A DNA stretch of 64,000 nt, taken from positions 28,921,567 to 28,985,566 of the forward strand of contig OY998184.1 in the NCBI GenBank assembly GCA_963921935.1, given 5' to 3'. Shown one piece after another: positions 11,601 through 23,614 of this stretch (its first letter is position 1; every line of letters starts with the position of its first letter). Below the pieces are notes generated by a model. It searched no databases. It saw only the letters and a list, made by a program, of their open reading frames with translations, and was not told the origin of the DNA. The position numbers and the translations under genes were made by a program. The stretch comes from Galeruca laticollis. Lineage: Eukaryota; Arthropoda; Insecta; Coleoptera; Chrysomelidae.

Positions 11601-11805
11601 ATCCCACCGCTGCCACCATGTATTGTTGTGGGTTAAATGATACACGAGTATTAGATGGACTGCTGGTATATTTAAGTAATTAAATATTAACAATAACTTC
11701 GTAATGATATACCGACCCTGCTTCCAAGCTCAAACTGTCACAAACTGTCACTTGCAAACCGGTGCAGTGTAGTACTGGGTAATAGCAACGTTGCCAGACA
11801 TAACA
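11601..11805 (-). repeat. 5' LTR (11619-11805) and primer binding site
   Basis: The LTR is inferred from its ends: on the minus strand it begins TGTTATGTCTGG (11805) and ends AACAATACA (11619), the usual TG...CA borders. It is about 187 bp. Next to it the minus strand reads tggtggcagcggtgggat (11618-11601), which starts with TGG as tRNA-primed sites do and lies upstream of gag. No second LTR remains to confirm the borders. Confidence 0.55.
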
Positions 11806-12166
11806 ATATAATGATGCAATTTGAATTAACTGTTGACTAATGTAAGTTTTAAAAAGCAATAAAGTCTTATTGAAATTTATCTTTGTGTATTATTACATAT
11901 GAGGGTCCGGCGGACCCATTCTATGCATAGTTGTAAACATTTTGACGTATGCGTCATAGGGTTAATTGCGAGTGTTGGAATAATGGTAGTGAATAGTGAT
12001 TGTTTAGTATTAATTAAATCACTTAAAATTCTCTCTTATCCACTAAATTTTGCTTTCAAATGTTGTGTTGCATAGATTGAAGCACTTCCATCAGTTGCTA
12101 CTCTAATTGTTCAAGCATGTAATTTCTTTCTAATTTTGTATATATTGCTGTTGACTAAACCGTTAA

Positions 12167-14611
12167 GTAGTCGCGTGCTTGGACTGACATAAGTAGTCGC
12201 GTGGCGCCATATGGCGCCAATGTGCAATACAGGCATTTTTTTTTGAGAGTCGCCTTTTTTTAGGAGAAAAATTGAATTTATATATCCTTATAATGGTACA
12301 AATCTTTTAATATGAAAAAAAAAATAAAAAAGCATTACAAATAATAATATGCTTCAAAATATATAATACAAAAACTGAAAATATTTTATTGATCATTATA
12401 ACAATAGGAACAAACATTTATTTGGTTATCTTGACATACATGTTTATGGCAAACTATACAAGTCATCCTACTCGACTTATTTTTTGATCGTGGGCAAATA
12501 TGGCATCTTTTTCTGGTGTTTGGACCAACAACAAGAGGGATTTGGACTTCTTCTTCTGCTTCTTCTTGAAAGTAACTATGCAGCCGTTTTCTAATTTTTC
12601 GTGGAATGTGTGAATCATCCTTTCGTTGCATCTGATAGGGTTGCGCTAATTCGCGACCTAATTTTTTCAAAAAATTTCTTCTTTTCACTAGCTCGCCGTT
12701 GCGTGCGGAGTTATAGATCACAAGAGCATTTATGGCACACACATTGATAAGATGGAAAAAAATAGTCATGGGCCATCTTCTTGTTCTTCTTCCAACATTG
12801 TATGTGGCACATAGCTTGTCGTTGGTATCCACTCCACCTATCGTGCTATTATAAAATCTCCCGAATCTTTATCAATAGCAGTATCTCTATGTAGAGTTGA
12901 AATTAGTATGACCGATTATCTTTTTTTGGGGACATACGACATCATTGTAATGGTTTTCGTAAATCCAAATAGAGGGCTTTTTTCAATGCGTGTTTTATTA
13001 GGCTAGAATTCGAAATGAATTTGTATTTTATTCTTTCTTAGTAATCCAACTAATGTTAATTTATGATTCTCCAGTAAGTCATTAGCAAGTGGAATACTGG
13101 TAAACCAATTATCCATGGTTATGTTTCTCCCAGTTTTACTTACAGGAGTAATTAACCGGATTACCACATCTGAGGCAGAATTGCTTACTTTGAAAGGTCC
13201 ACCTGGTTGGTTTTCTAAGTAAACTTCCATCTTCAGGTTATAAAAAGTTCTGGCATACACCAATGCAAATATCTTTACTCCATATTTATTAGGTTTGGAA
13301 GGAATATACTGACGAAAATTGCAATTTCCACGAAACGCTACCAATTGTTCATCAACTGTAAGATATTCACTCGGTGTATAGAGCTCGGCACACTTATTCA
13401 CTAAATAATCGAACATATCACGAATGGGTGCTAACTTATCAGTTTGTAGTCTCACTGCTCTTGTTGCTTTGTCATCGAACCTAATACATCGCATTATGAA
13501 AAGGAATCTCTGCTTACTCATAGTGGTATAAGAAAAATCATTGCCCATATCATCAACATCAAATAAATCTTCAAAATTCAAATGAGATGATCTCATGACT
13601 CCACTAACTACCAAAATCGCTAAAAACGCTTTTATTTCACCTTCAGTTACTAAACGAGCATCAATTTCACGTGTAAACTTATCTTTTACTTCAGCAGTAA
13701 TGAAATTATTAGTGTTTGTCACAAGAAGTTGCATCACGTAGTCATCAAAAAATAGATAAAAAGCCTCTGAAGGCGTGGAAATTGTTCTTGCAGGTCCTTT
13801 ACAGCCGGGAAAATGTGTTATTATATTATATTTCCGAGTTTTAGTTTTAGGCGGTGGCACTTTTCTCCACTTTGTATTTTTGTCTTTACTTATATAATAA
13901 TCAGCATCTGTCGGTAGAAGTGTTGGAGAAGCATCATCCTCGTATTCATCCTCTTGGCAAGAGTCTGTATCATGTTCACTATATTCCATAAAATCTTCTG
14001 CAACACTGTCATCACTTTCTGAATCTAGTTCCAATTCACTTTCAGAATCATTTATCAAACGTTCTAGTTCAGTTTGAGTTAGCGGGACTTTATTTCGCCA
14101 TTTGGGACCTGCTTCTGCACCAAAACATTTACTGGTATCTTTACTTAAACTGGCCATTTTCAATAAAATAAAACACATATAGAAATATTGAACCACTACG
14201 GTACCAATTGTAGGTATAACTAAATTTTCAACATTCGGTCGCACAGCCTAAATAATTCGATTTTCAACAATGGCTTCTTACATTGCTCTTATTTACAAAT
14301 AATCATAAAATAAGATTATGAGGCGAACGTGACAAAAACCGTTTACCTAGACAATAAAACACTCATTATCCGCCGACAAATTTATACCTATGTGACTAGT
14401 CGCATGGCGCCAAACGGAGCCTTTCAGTGCACCGCATTAGTTTATTGCTTCTATAATTGAAAACACTTGAAAATATAATTTCATATTTTAGTATCTCATT
14501 CTTTATACCCTATTCGAGGAAAAATTGGGTGAGATAATTTTCAAAAAGAATTTTCAAAATAAATACTGGGTATTAAATTTGTGTTGGCGCCGTATGGCGC
14601 TGCGCGACTAG
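12167..14611 (-). mobile_element. piggyBac-family transposon with both ends and TTAA duplications
   Basis: A 2445-bp element bounded by TTAA at 12163-12166 and 14612-14615. Reading inward, the left end starts gtagtcgcg and the right end (reverse complement) ctagtcgcg. The left end has a second aagtagtcgcgtg copy at 12191, and a perfect palindrome ggcgccatatggcgcc sits at 12203-12218. The right end has the near-matching ggcgccgtatggcgc at 14586-14600, plus an internal gactagtcgcatggcgcc at about 14395. Tandem and palindromic subterminal motifs are likely transposase binding sites (inference). The transposase it encodes is broken. Confidence 0.85.
12386..14244 (-). pseudogene. piggyBac transposase (DDE_Tnp_1_7), frameshifted
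   Basis: The frame from 14244 to 13003 gives an acidic N-terminus (start likely at the downstream MASLSKDTSKCFG, 14159) and the catalytic region: EYLTVDEQLVAFRGNCNFRQ, NKYGVKIFALVYA and NITMDNWFTSIPLA. A stop at 13003-13005 and shifts near 12900 and 12850 separate it from the C-terminal frame (12832-12386), which holds the third catalytic region (VDTNDKLCATYNVGRRTRRW), INALVIYNSARNG and a Cys-rich tail (CHICPRSKNKSSRMTCIVC, CSYC). Asp residues typical of the piggyBac DDD triad are all visible, so decay is recent or moderate. The enzyme would excise and insert at TTAA. Confidence 0.85.
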
Positions 14612-14615
14612 TTAA

Positions 14616-14998
14616 AGGTTAAGGATGTGAGTTATTGTTATGTTTTTGTCTATCTGTCTGAGAATATAAAGTCTTTTCATCTTGATAGAGAAATTGATAC
14701 AATTAGACAAATAGCAACATCCAACGGTTATCAATTACATATGATAAATAAATTAATTAATAAAAAAGAGGAAACAGTGGAATTACAACTAATATTTCCT
14801 AAACAATCTAATGAAATGAAAAATTATATCACAATCGCATACGCAGTTAACATTTCTAATAATATTTCAAACATAATATCTTTAGCAACAAATACAACAG
14901 TTTCCTTTAAAACGGAAAGTTATGTGAGTACAAAATTGTTAAATATAAAAACAAAAATATCCCCATTATATAAGTCTGGGATACAGGGTGATTTATAA
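14616..14998 (+). pseudogene. Penelope-like element fragment (post-RT region)
   Basis: The frame reads REIDTIRQIATSNGYQLHMI, LINKKEETVELQLIF and ISPLYKSGI. The same stretch occurs in the PLE on the minus strand at about 24.8-25.1 kb (IAISNGYPLHMIDKLINKK), so this is the segment between RT and the GIY-YIG domain. It starts directly beyond the right TTAA of the piggyBac element. The nuclease domain itself is lost after KSGI. Truncated and inactive. Confidence 0.75.
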
Positions 14999-15310
14999 CT
15001 ATTGGGACATAGGCTAAGGGTAGATTGTTTGGACCAAAATATGGCAAAATATACCTCAATAAAATATTGCCGTGGAAAAAGATAAAGGGCGTTAAAGTTT
15101 TTTTTTCGTTTTTTGCTAATAATTTCATTGTATATTCATCGATTATTATCAAAATCGGCACAGAGGCATACTTTTATACAGGCAATATTATCTTATGTAT
15201 TATTTGACATTCTCTTACAGGGGGAGCCTCGTGAAGGATTTCTGATGATGAAATTGACTGGTGACTTTTTTTGAATCAACTTTTTAGTGATTTTCACTAG
15301 AAAATATGAT

Positions 15311-15540
15311 ATAAGCATCATTTCTACGTAATATTGGTATTCTTGTTCAAACACGATTCTCTCATTCGTTTTCGAGAAAAACAGTTCAGAGTATCGGAAG
15401 GGGATTTCAAATATTATTTGATTTGTATTAAAAAATATAACATAAACATCATTTCTCTTGTTCAAACATGATATTTTCATTCGTTTTGGAGGAAAACGCA
15501 ATTGAATAGTTCAGAGTATCGAAAGGGGGTTTCAAGTAAC
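15311..15540. repeat. Two diverged tandem copies, period about 131 bp
   Basis: The stretch starting ataagcatcatttct at 15311 recurs as ataaacatcatttct at 15442. Both contain cttgttcaaaca, a tcattcgtttt run and gttcagagtatcg. The second copy borders the mariner-like remnant at 15540. The units are diverged, so this is an old duplication, probably part of the tail of that element. Confidence 0.6.
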
Positions 15541-15914
15541 GGACAATAAAGAAACTTGTATCTGTATGTTCTACGTGTCCTCCTCCGACTTCTATGCCTT
15601 TTCTAATTCTTTTACTAAAGGACTTCCGAACTTCAAAGAACATATTATTCGAGTTAATTTCAGTGGCATAAACTAAGGTCTTCATATGTCCCCAAACATA
15701 AAAATCAAGCGGGTTATAGCCATTCAAAATCACTTCCTCTGCCAATCCATCGTTGAGGAAATATGTCATTTAGATGATTTCTAACAACTGAAGGGAAATG
15801 AGGTGGAGCTCCATCCTGCATAAACCACATTTTATTTCTTACAGCTAGTGACAGATTATCCAAAATATCACTAAAAGTATTTTGCAAAAAAATAAGGATT
15901 TGGAGGCAGAACAT
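15540..15914 (-). pseudogene. Mariner/Tc1-like DDE transposase remnant
   Basis: Two overlapping minus-strand frames give MWFMQDGAPPHFPSVVRNHL and FPQRWIGRG, then NPLDFYVWGHMKTLVYATEI. WFMQDGAPPH contains the second catalytic Asp, and the NPLDFYVWG stretch contains the third acidic residue of insect Tc1/mariner-type DDE_3 transposases. A frameshift lies between them. The N-terminal DNA-binding half is absent. No terminal repeats are recognised. Confidence 0.75.
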
Positions 15915-16544
15915 ATGGCCCTAGTTGTTCATTTAAGGGAATAATTTCTTGCACTCCGGTGACATTGTTATATTATTAGAAAAATATCAGGTTTTAATGA
16001 TACAATTTTTATTTTAATGTTGTTAAAATTGTAGTACCATAGAATGTAATTCTTTTTGATTAGAAGTATCCTTAGAATATCACCTATATTTTATGTGAAT
16101 GTAATTGTAATGAAGCTCTCCTTTGTAATTTAGGTTTATTGCATCTTTCTGAATTTCACTAAATTCTGAACTTCCACTGTATGAAGAGGCACAGTATCTT
16201 TGAAGGAAAGTCCAAGTGACTTGGGGATATAAAAGCAATTTTGTACCTTAGAAATACCTTCAATAATAATTTTGTGCTTTCAAAATATTTTCTATAGAAT
16301 GGCTGTATTTCATTGTTGAGCCTTACCATTTATACAGGCTTAACATTAAACACCCATTGGCAAAGCACGCTTTCACTTGTCCCACCAATATTCATGAAAT
16401 CTCACCCTCGTGATGTTTTTGCATTTAAGACAGTTTCCAGCGGAAAAGAGACAGTTGCCTACCAAAGTCGAGACATACCGTCTCTCCGAGAGTTACATCT
16501 CACCCAAGTCGAGACATAAGGTATCTTACAAACAACCGATGCGA
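15915..16544. other. No recognised feature
   Basis: AT-rich sequence without a recognisable coding motif. The LINE endonuclease fragment begins at about 16545. Confidence 0.4.
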
Positions 16545-17370
16545 AGACTGCATACGTGGAAATCACCAGCAGATACATCCGGTAACATTCTCAGAAACCA
16601 GATTTATTACATGCTGGTTAATAGAAGATTCAGAAACTGTTTCACATCAGTTAAAACATATCTAGGAGCAGATATCGAATCGGACCACACTTCTCTAGTG
16701 GGAGTTATGAGAGTGAGACTGAAGAATAAAAAAAATTACACCTAACTATGATATGGCAGCCCCAAAACAACTTCCAATAAAACAAAAAGTGAGTGATTAC
16801 ATTACCGAAAAAGTTAATCAATTGAGAATTGAGAATTGAGAAAATAACATGCAAGAGGAGTTCAATAAATTTGAAAAGATAGTAGAGCATGGGGCAAAGA
16901 AGAATACTCAAGGGAAATAAAGAGGAATACAGATATATACAAACACAGATCAGAAGAAGGATTAGAGAAGCCAAAGAAAAAGAAGCAGCGAAAGATGTGT
17001 GGAAATAGAAATGCTACAAGCCATCGACAAACGAGATATCAAAAACAAATGGAAATCGTATCTGGAGACACTCTACCTAGATCAAAGACCGGAAGTCAGT
17101 TGTGCCTCAGAAATATTCACAGGCTCAGAAATACTGAAGCAAAGCATGGAGCAATAAAACAAATGAAAACCAGGAAAGCAGTTGGACCAGATAATATAGA
17201 GGTGGTGTTCTTCAGACTGAAGAAGGAATAGTCTGGATCACATCAATCATCAACAAAGTCTACAACACTAGAAATATCTCGTAAAAAAGTTACAGTTAGA
17301 ATTTGAAGTACTGCCCAAAAAACCTGGAGCAAAGAGGCGTGAAGAATATCGGACTATTGCAGTCGGCACC
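16545..17370 (+). pseudogene. LINE fragment: endonuclease end and RT start
   Basis: The frame around 16554 reads TWKSPADTSGNILRNQIYYM, VNRRFRNCFTSVKTYLGADI and ESDHTSLVG, the C-terminal part of an apurinic-type endonuclease (the SDH motif is catalytic) like that of insect LINEs annotated as craniofacial-development-protein-2-like. Further on, in shifted frames, come IKQMKTRKAVGPDNIEVVFF (17155) and VLPKKPGAKRREEYRTIA (17310), the first RT motifs. Several stops and shifts. Truncated at about 17370 where another LINE begins. Confidence 0.75.
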
Positions 17371-17539
17371 ACTACTAGTTCGACTGTCGTATGGATCGGT
17401 TGTGTTTGTTTGGTATTTATTTTCGCAGTCCATTACTCAATACGTGTGATTGTTGTTTGTATTGATTTTCGTTATTTTTGTTACTGTTAACTAGCATAAG
17501 TTCGTTCTTGTTTAGTATCGGCAGTGACCTTGGACTAGA

Positions 17540-18783
17540 TATGGCCGGGTACAAATGTGACAATTTCAGTAAGGAATTTTTAGAAAAAGATGAATATAAT
17601 AAGCTTTGATGCAGCGGTGAATGTTGACGCTTTTCCTGTATGAGCTGTACAGGACTTGACAAAGCTACTACAAAAATTCAATTCTCTTAATTTAAGATAC
17701 CTTAATGAAAAAATTTCTGATTTAATTAAGAATCAGATTCCCCATGAAATATTTGACTTGCTAGCAAATCGTATAAATCATTTAGTTAACGGATAGCGTA
17801 CCAACTATAACTGAGATATACGATACGTTATTAAAGAATGAATGTGAATGGAATCTTATGAAAAAGGAGATAGGCGATATCAATAAAATAGCCGACATGT
17901 TTACTGTCCTTAAGCCAGACTTGTTGCTTAAATCAGTACGGAATATGGAACATAATATCTTCAATATATCTTCAATGTGTTTCAACGATTCCGGAGAATC
18001 AACGAAAATTCTTATCCATGATTCATTATCCGTGGAGATAAAAAATTTTTGCATAATTTGAAAAGTGATTTAACTCAAATTTCCAATTTAGTGGAAGATA
18101 TGAACACCCAAATCAATAACAATAATCAGAAGAAACGTCCAACCTGTATTACATCAACCTCTACACAAACTGAAACATCTCCTGAGGTCGCGAGTATTCC
18201 AGAAGTTTCGAACACCTTATCCCCTAGCCGTAATCAAAGGTGGCATTATGTAATAGTCAACAACCTCCCTGCAGGCTTCACCACAAATCATATTGTACAC
18301 CGTGTTAAAGAAAAGCTGTATTTTACAGAGATCATTCGTTGCTTTCCCTCAATCAATTCAAGCAATGAATCAAAAACATCAACATTTAAAATTGGTTTTC
18401 TAACAAAAATTTCTGCTTGCAAATTGTTTAACAGTGATGTATGGCCACCTGGAGTTTCATTAAAATGGTCTGTTGAATCTTCATTGTCCCAAGAAGCCTC
18501 GCCTCCTCCGACGATGGATTCTCTTCAGCCTGTGAAATTTAATCAAATAATACGGCTTGTGTGTAAAAGTTCTGACCCTTCTCGTCCTGTAGTAGTAACC
18601 ATCACATCTGACAAACATGCTATAGCCGTATGTAATTCAAATATCTTTTCGTGTCATAAATCATTTCAGTTTACAAAAGATTCACACAATGACACTAACT
18701 TTTCGCTGGACCCGATGACTCCTCCTACGGTCAGATTAACACAGGAGTCCTCTATTGGAGGTAATCGTTATATTATGTTTTGA
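17540..18783 (+). pseudogene. LINE ORF1-like protein with N-terminal PHD-like finger
   Basis: It begins MAGYKCDNFSKEFLEKDEYN at 17540, followed by a Cys-rich stretch (CSGE, CMSCTGL) like the PHD-type finger of CR1/L2-group ORF1 proteins. The frame shifts about 17650, 17800 and 18050. The last frame (to 18783) has a coiled-coil-prone start, a Ser/Thr/Pro-rich linker, WHYVIVNNLPAGFTTNHIVH (RRM-like) and SDVWPPGVSLKWS. ORF1 proteins of this type bind LINE RNA. The function is by analogy; there is no direct catalytic motif. The pieces read in order, so a single decayed gene is likely. Confidence 0.55.
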
Positions 18784-19590
18784 TTAAGAGATCCGGCTAT
18801 TTTATCATGGAAACCAGGGAAAAATGCAAGCGAAACTAAATCTTACAATCAATTTTTCTTTTACCGGTAATATCCAAAGTCTTTGAAAAGCTACTTCCGA
18901 GGAGACTTAATAATATTATAGATGAAAACAGGCTCATAAAAGACAGTTTGGATTTCGTGAAAAACATTCGACAATAGACCGAGTGTACAGGATCACAAAC
19001 ACACAAAAAGTTTAATAAGATAAAGAAGTATGCTCTGCTCTATTCCTAGACATAGCCCAGGCGTTCGATAAGGTCTGGGACGAGGGGCTCATAAACAAAA
19101 TAGAAAAAAAATTTGCAAAACAATATGTGAAGTTGTTGTTAAACATGAAACTTAATATTCTGAACTGAAACAAATAAAAGCAAGTGTACCACAATGGAGC
19201 GTGCTTGGCCCAGTTCTATATTTACTATATAAATTTGACATACTAGATATTAATAATATAAAAATTGACACATCTGCAGATAGATGACACCGCTCTTCTT
19301 GCAACAGAAACACCAATCAGTTCAACAAATGAACCAAAAAGTGTAGAATAAAACTTAATGAATCAAAATAGGTAAACATAAATTGTACAAACAAAGCGAA
19401 CAATCAAAACGTATCAATCGCAACAAAGTACTCCGTACCATTGTGAACGTTCCATACTGTATTCGAAACGGAAATCTGCACAGGGATTTGAATGAACGGT
19501 CAAATAGTAACCTAACCACGAAGACATGCTACATAATCCTTTTAACGTTGAGATGCTCCCGATACTCATTCAACACGACCTAAAGAGGAA
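18784..19590 (+). pseudogene. Jockey-type LINE reverse transcriptase remnant
   Basis: Scattered frames give LFLDIAQAFDKVWDEGLINK (19045), VPQWSVLGPVLYLLY (19182, with W in place of the usual G) and SADRHRSSCN, with the expected ADDTALL motif visible only by a shift near 19275. They end with RNKVLRTIVNVPYCIRNGNL, close to the C-terminal signature of Jockey ORF2. Stops and indels are frequent. The piece directly follows the ORF1-like pseudogene but may come from a different element, since Jockey ORF1 is normally of the zinc-knuckle gag type. Confidence 0.7.
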
Positions 19591-19681
19591 ATTGTAGAGG
19601 GCGAGCACAGTGATAAGTGAAAGTTCAAGATAAGAACTAATTGATATTGATGGAATAAACCCTAGTGCTAAGGATTGTATA

Positions 19682-20053
19682 TACAGGGTATTCCCAAAGT
19701 AATCTGAAAGATTGCTGATTCGTTATTAATTTTTAGACGAAAAATTCTTATAAATACATGTGATCAGTCTTATCATTAATGAATTACATGGCATTGAATT
19801 GTTTTCAATAATCTAACTTTCCTAAACATGTTTTTTCTTATTACTTTTGAGAATCAGTAGCGTCACTAAGGATACAAGTATGGTCTAAATAAGTTTCACA
19901 TATAGTCAGATATCGTTCATTAAAAACAATTCAACGGCCTGTAACACATTAACGACAAGACATATCACACGCACTTATAAGAACTTTTCGGCTCTTTAAT
20001 TGAATTGCGACTCGCCCACAACAATAGTTCAGATTCTTTGGAAACACCCTGTA
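19682..20053. mobile_element. 372-bp MITE with tacagggtg-type TIRs, TA duplication
   Basis: Left end tacagggtattcccaaag (19682) and right end, reverse complement, tacagggtgtttccaaag (20053) are inverted repeats of about 25 bp. TA flanks both sides (19680-19681 and 20054-20055). This is the form of insect Tc1/mariner-derived MITEs. No coding sequence. Confidence 0.75.
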
Positions 20054-20055
20054 TA

Positions 20056-21854
20056 GTTTAAGATGAGACAAAATTACTGGTTAGTCGGTTTCCACCAAAT
20101 ATAATATTAGTACTTTATATCCTTGTTTTATCTTCATAGCATAACTTTGAAAAGCTGTGATTTTATGACACCATAAGTATTTCTTTATACCGTACAGATG
20201 TGGTTCGCTATTCCATGGTTTGGTAATTCAATTTTGGATAATCTGATATAGATACCTTGATTATACTTGTTCAATTTTTTGCTGTGTATTAATGATAACA
20301 TGATTTGATCCCTCAACATCCGTTGATTTGGTTAAATGAATTTCAGCAATAAGACAAGGATTGCTCCGAAATTATTTGCAATTCCTGGTAGTACTATTGA
20401 TTTCTGTTTGCACTGTCTGAAAATAATAGAATAATAATGGAAACACTGCCCATCAGAAAATGACAGTAGAAGATCCTGTTTCAATTTTTGGAATACGGCA
20501 AATATTTAAATGTATCGCATCAAATACATATACAGTCGATAAAAATCAAAGTTTTATCTTTCAAGAGATTAAAGCATAAGATAAAATGATTTCATAAAAT
20601 AGAATTGAAGCACTTCTCATTTGTCCCCGAATCAAATTTCCGATATCTGGAGGTATATAAATATAACTTTATTTTTCAAATTTTTTTATTGGAAACCTTT
20701 TATTAAAGATCCTAACTTAAACAAAAGTTACGGGAGAACTCTTCAAAGCTCAGCCATCTAGAAAGACAAAACTTCTGCAATACACAAGGAATGAAGAGAG
20801 GTAGGGCGATAGAGAGAAAGAGAAAGAGTACAAATTAAATAAAGTTTGGAAACATAGTTTCTCGATAATATCTCTGATTCGAACTCAATCATTTTCCCGG
20901 CCAAATCAGAATTAATTGAAAGACATTTCGACGCCGAGTATTTACATTTCAAAGGGAATTTCCTGCCTTCCCTTCAATGCAAAGATTTTTGTACAAATAA
21001 AATTAATACCTTCCAAATCGCTTTATGTTCTCAATTTCCTGAACCGCCCGAATAGTACACGACCGGAAAACACCGAATTTAATAAACTTTTTGATAATAC
21101 ATTTGTTTTGCTCATTTGATGGTAAAACTTTTTGACCGATAGGAATATGGGTTGTACACTGGATTCGATTAATTATAATCGCAGCAACTTTATTCAGATT
21201 AGGGTAGTGAAAGGAAATATATGAATCACACTTCGGTGCAAAATTCGCGGACTCAAAAGGGGTCTATGATAGAATATACAGGATGTCCCGAGACTAAGGG
21301 GAAAAAGTTGGGAGCGTATAATTATTTCAATACAGATCCTCGGTTTCGAATTATAGGCCTTTAAAATTTGAATTTAGAATTCGATTTTCTTCTTAATTTT
21401 CGTACCTACTGTTCTTTTGATCTTTATAAAATTTTCAACATATTTATAATGTATGTGTATGTTTGTGGTAAGGTAAACAGATTTACAGTACTGCCTAGAA
21501 GCCAGGGATTATATAAGATAAATCAACCTTAATTTGTGTGATATGGTACAAAACACTCTATAAATCTACTATCTACTTTACAGACTATGCACATAACGTT
21601 GTTTTTTTTTGTAAGTCTCCTTTGGAACACTGACACCGTGGCGAATTGGTTTTTTGTGGTACATAATTAATGTTTCCAAATGCACAAAGAACCTAAAGAG
21701 GACTTGGATATTGTCTTGCACTGAAGTTCAAAATCAGCTGATCTACTAGCTTACTGCGATACTTCTGATGAGTAATTGGTTTTTATCGTGAATTATTCGA
21801 TTCTAGGGTTTCTCGGTAGAGTATATAGGAGTTTACGATTCCTGCATTAGAAAA
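20056..21854. other. No gene recognised; one isolated TIR-like end
   Basis: AT-rich sequence with no coding motif. At about 21276 the string atacaggatgtcccgagac resembles a mariner-MITE end, but I found no partner. Confidence 0.45.
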
Positions 21855-23185
21855 GTAATACTACAGTATGATCCACCAACTACTACTTTTTTGAGCAATG
21901 CTGTAAGCAGCCATACGTTGATAAAACCTGTCAACCCCTTCCAGAAACTGATTATAGTTCACAATAGGCTTAGGACACGGGACATTTTCCCGTTTCTCAG
22001 AATAATTTGTCCGCAAGACATGTCCAATTTCCGCTGCATTATGCATATTGCTAGATAATGTTACTGCTTTATTACCACAATCTTTCCATTTGAAAATCGA
22101 AATTTCTTTGCTTGTGGTATTATCAGATTGTCCAATTGCCGTTTAACGAAATTTGCCACAGACAAACAAATCTTCATCCGATAATTTCTTCATCAATGGA
22201 ATGATGGTAAAGAAGTTATCGAAGTATGTGCGAAGTCCCCTTCCCTCCAACTGATTAGCTAGTTTTAGAATGACGCGTTCTCCTAAGGTATTTTCACTTT
22301 GAGCTTCTTCTTTACCTTGGTATACATCAAATTACAATAAATATCCACTCATGGAATAAGCCACAGCCCATATCTTGAAACCTCCTTTTATCGTTTTTTT
22401 CGGCTTCATAGGCATATATTGTTTCAGAGAACTTGTCATTTTGACAACATTAATTATACTTCCATCTATTGCTGTATGGAGTAAATGAAGTAGGAAACAC
22501 CTTGCTGAGATGTTCAATGACTCGGTGAATTTTATATAGTCTATCACGGTTAGGTCGGTCTCGAGAAAGCGTTTGACAGTTATCATTGACATGCAAAAAT
22601 TATAGAAATTGAAAAAATATTTTTACAGTGAAACGCATATAAAAGCCTTAAATTCGTCCACTGAAAGATTAAGCCTATGTGATTTTGTGTGGCATATGAA
22701 TTAGATTGTTGAACATTACTATCCAAGAAATTTATTGGAAAACTATTTCAAAAAAATGTATCAGATCTTCAGAATCTACCAAAAAGAAAAACAATATTTG
22801 ATAGATTGATTGGCTGAAAAAACTCGTCAGTAATTAAGTGGAACCTGGAAAAATCGTGGTTCACCAGGCTCATACGTTTTGTCTGTGAATGAGTCATTGG
22901 AATCGTAATCGTCAAAATCGTATTTAGAAGGCAACAAAACATAACAATTTGATTTGTTCCTTTTCCTTGTGTTGGTGTCGAGAGGCCTGATGAATGAGTT
23001 CCTAATCCAGAGTGACTTCCGGATGAGCAAGATGTCCTTGTAGAGCCTGAATTTCAAGATTCATCAAGTATCTTCTGCATCTGAATATCCATTTACATCA
23101 GAGTTTTCGGCTTGTTCTTTAATAATTTCTAAAGCAGCCTGCCTTAGCAGATAATTCTGCTTCAGTAAGGGGTTTCTTCCAATAT
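21855..23185 (-). pseudogene. Second piggyBac-type transposase, heavily decayed
   Basis: Minus-strand pieces in order: an acidic segment with KYDFDDYDSNDSFTDKTYEP (about 22830-22940), a catalytic-region piece with IDGSIINVVK and KQYMPMKPKKTIKGGFKIWA (22330-22490), then a C-terminal piece with NVPCPKPIVNYNQFLEGVDR and MAAYSIAQKSSSWWIIL (21861-22000). GVDRF-type sequence carries the third catalytic Asp of piggyBac transposases. It is closer to the PGBD4/PGBD2-type proteins than to the element at 12-14 kb (inference). No TTAA-bounded ends recognised. Confidence 0.75.
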
Positions 23186-23614
23186 CGATTATTCGAATTC
23201 ATATTTAATCAATGAAATAATATTTTCGGCGCATGATGATTTTGACTTGATACTGAGAATAGTGGTGAATAAATACAAAAGTAACAAAATCCTTCCATAA
23301 AAAGTTAATATTTTTGTAAAAGTATCAAAGATTTTTGCAATATCATACAAGTACGTTTTTATCCAGGAATCATTATCTTTATTTTCTAAAACAATTGTAG
23401 CAATGTATTATTTGAAGTAGTTAACATTCAATAACAATAAATATAGAATAAATAGACATTATACTAAGGTACTTAATTACATATTTGTAATCGATATTCT
23501 TTTGCTAAAAAACGAATATAAGAAAAAAACTATTTAACTGTTCGTTTAGCAAACAAAAACTTTTGCTGAATGCCCGAGTGGTACAACTGTAATACCATCT
23601 GCAAATATCACGTT

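Larger units (their letters stand above)
7650..11805 (-). mobile_element. Ty3/Gypsy retrotransposon relic, 5' LTR retained, 3' end lost
   Basis: A minus-strand element in the order LTR (11619-11805), primer binding site, gag, protease, RT, RNase H and integrase, truncated inside the integrase core at about 7650, so the 3' LTR is missing. Coding frames are broken by shifts and stops and by the 515-bp insertion at 9503-10017. The domain order (integrase after RNase H) identifies Ty3/Gypsy rather than Copia. The lineage is not certain. It appears to have inserted into a piggyBac-type element. Confidence 0.85.
7126..11961. mobile_element. Pair of piggyBac-type ends (TTAA) enclosing a Gypsy relic
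   Basis: TTAA lies at 7122-7125 and at 11962-11965. Reading inward, the left end is ctctaggatgcatagg and the right end (reverse complement) is ccctatgacgcatacg, 12 of 16 identical. Each end has a short palindrome close by: gggtccaaaagaccc at 7144-7158 and gggtccggcggaccc at 11903-11917, with atgcatag nearby on both sides. This fits the two ends of a non-autonomous piggyBac-like element into which the Gypsy element at 7650-11805 later inserted. A partial second copy of the end sequence (taggtaggg) is at about 7315. No transposase belonging to it is recognised. Alternatively, the two ends could come from separate insertions. Confidence 0.5.

Noticed and set aside
20758..21119. Overlapping short frames on both strands
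   Set aside because: No coding signature; AT-rich background.
23566..23605. tRNA-like D-arm string tgcccgagtggt
   Set aside because: No matching anticodon arm, T-arm or acceptor stem around it.
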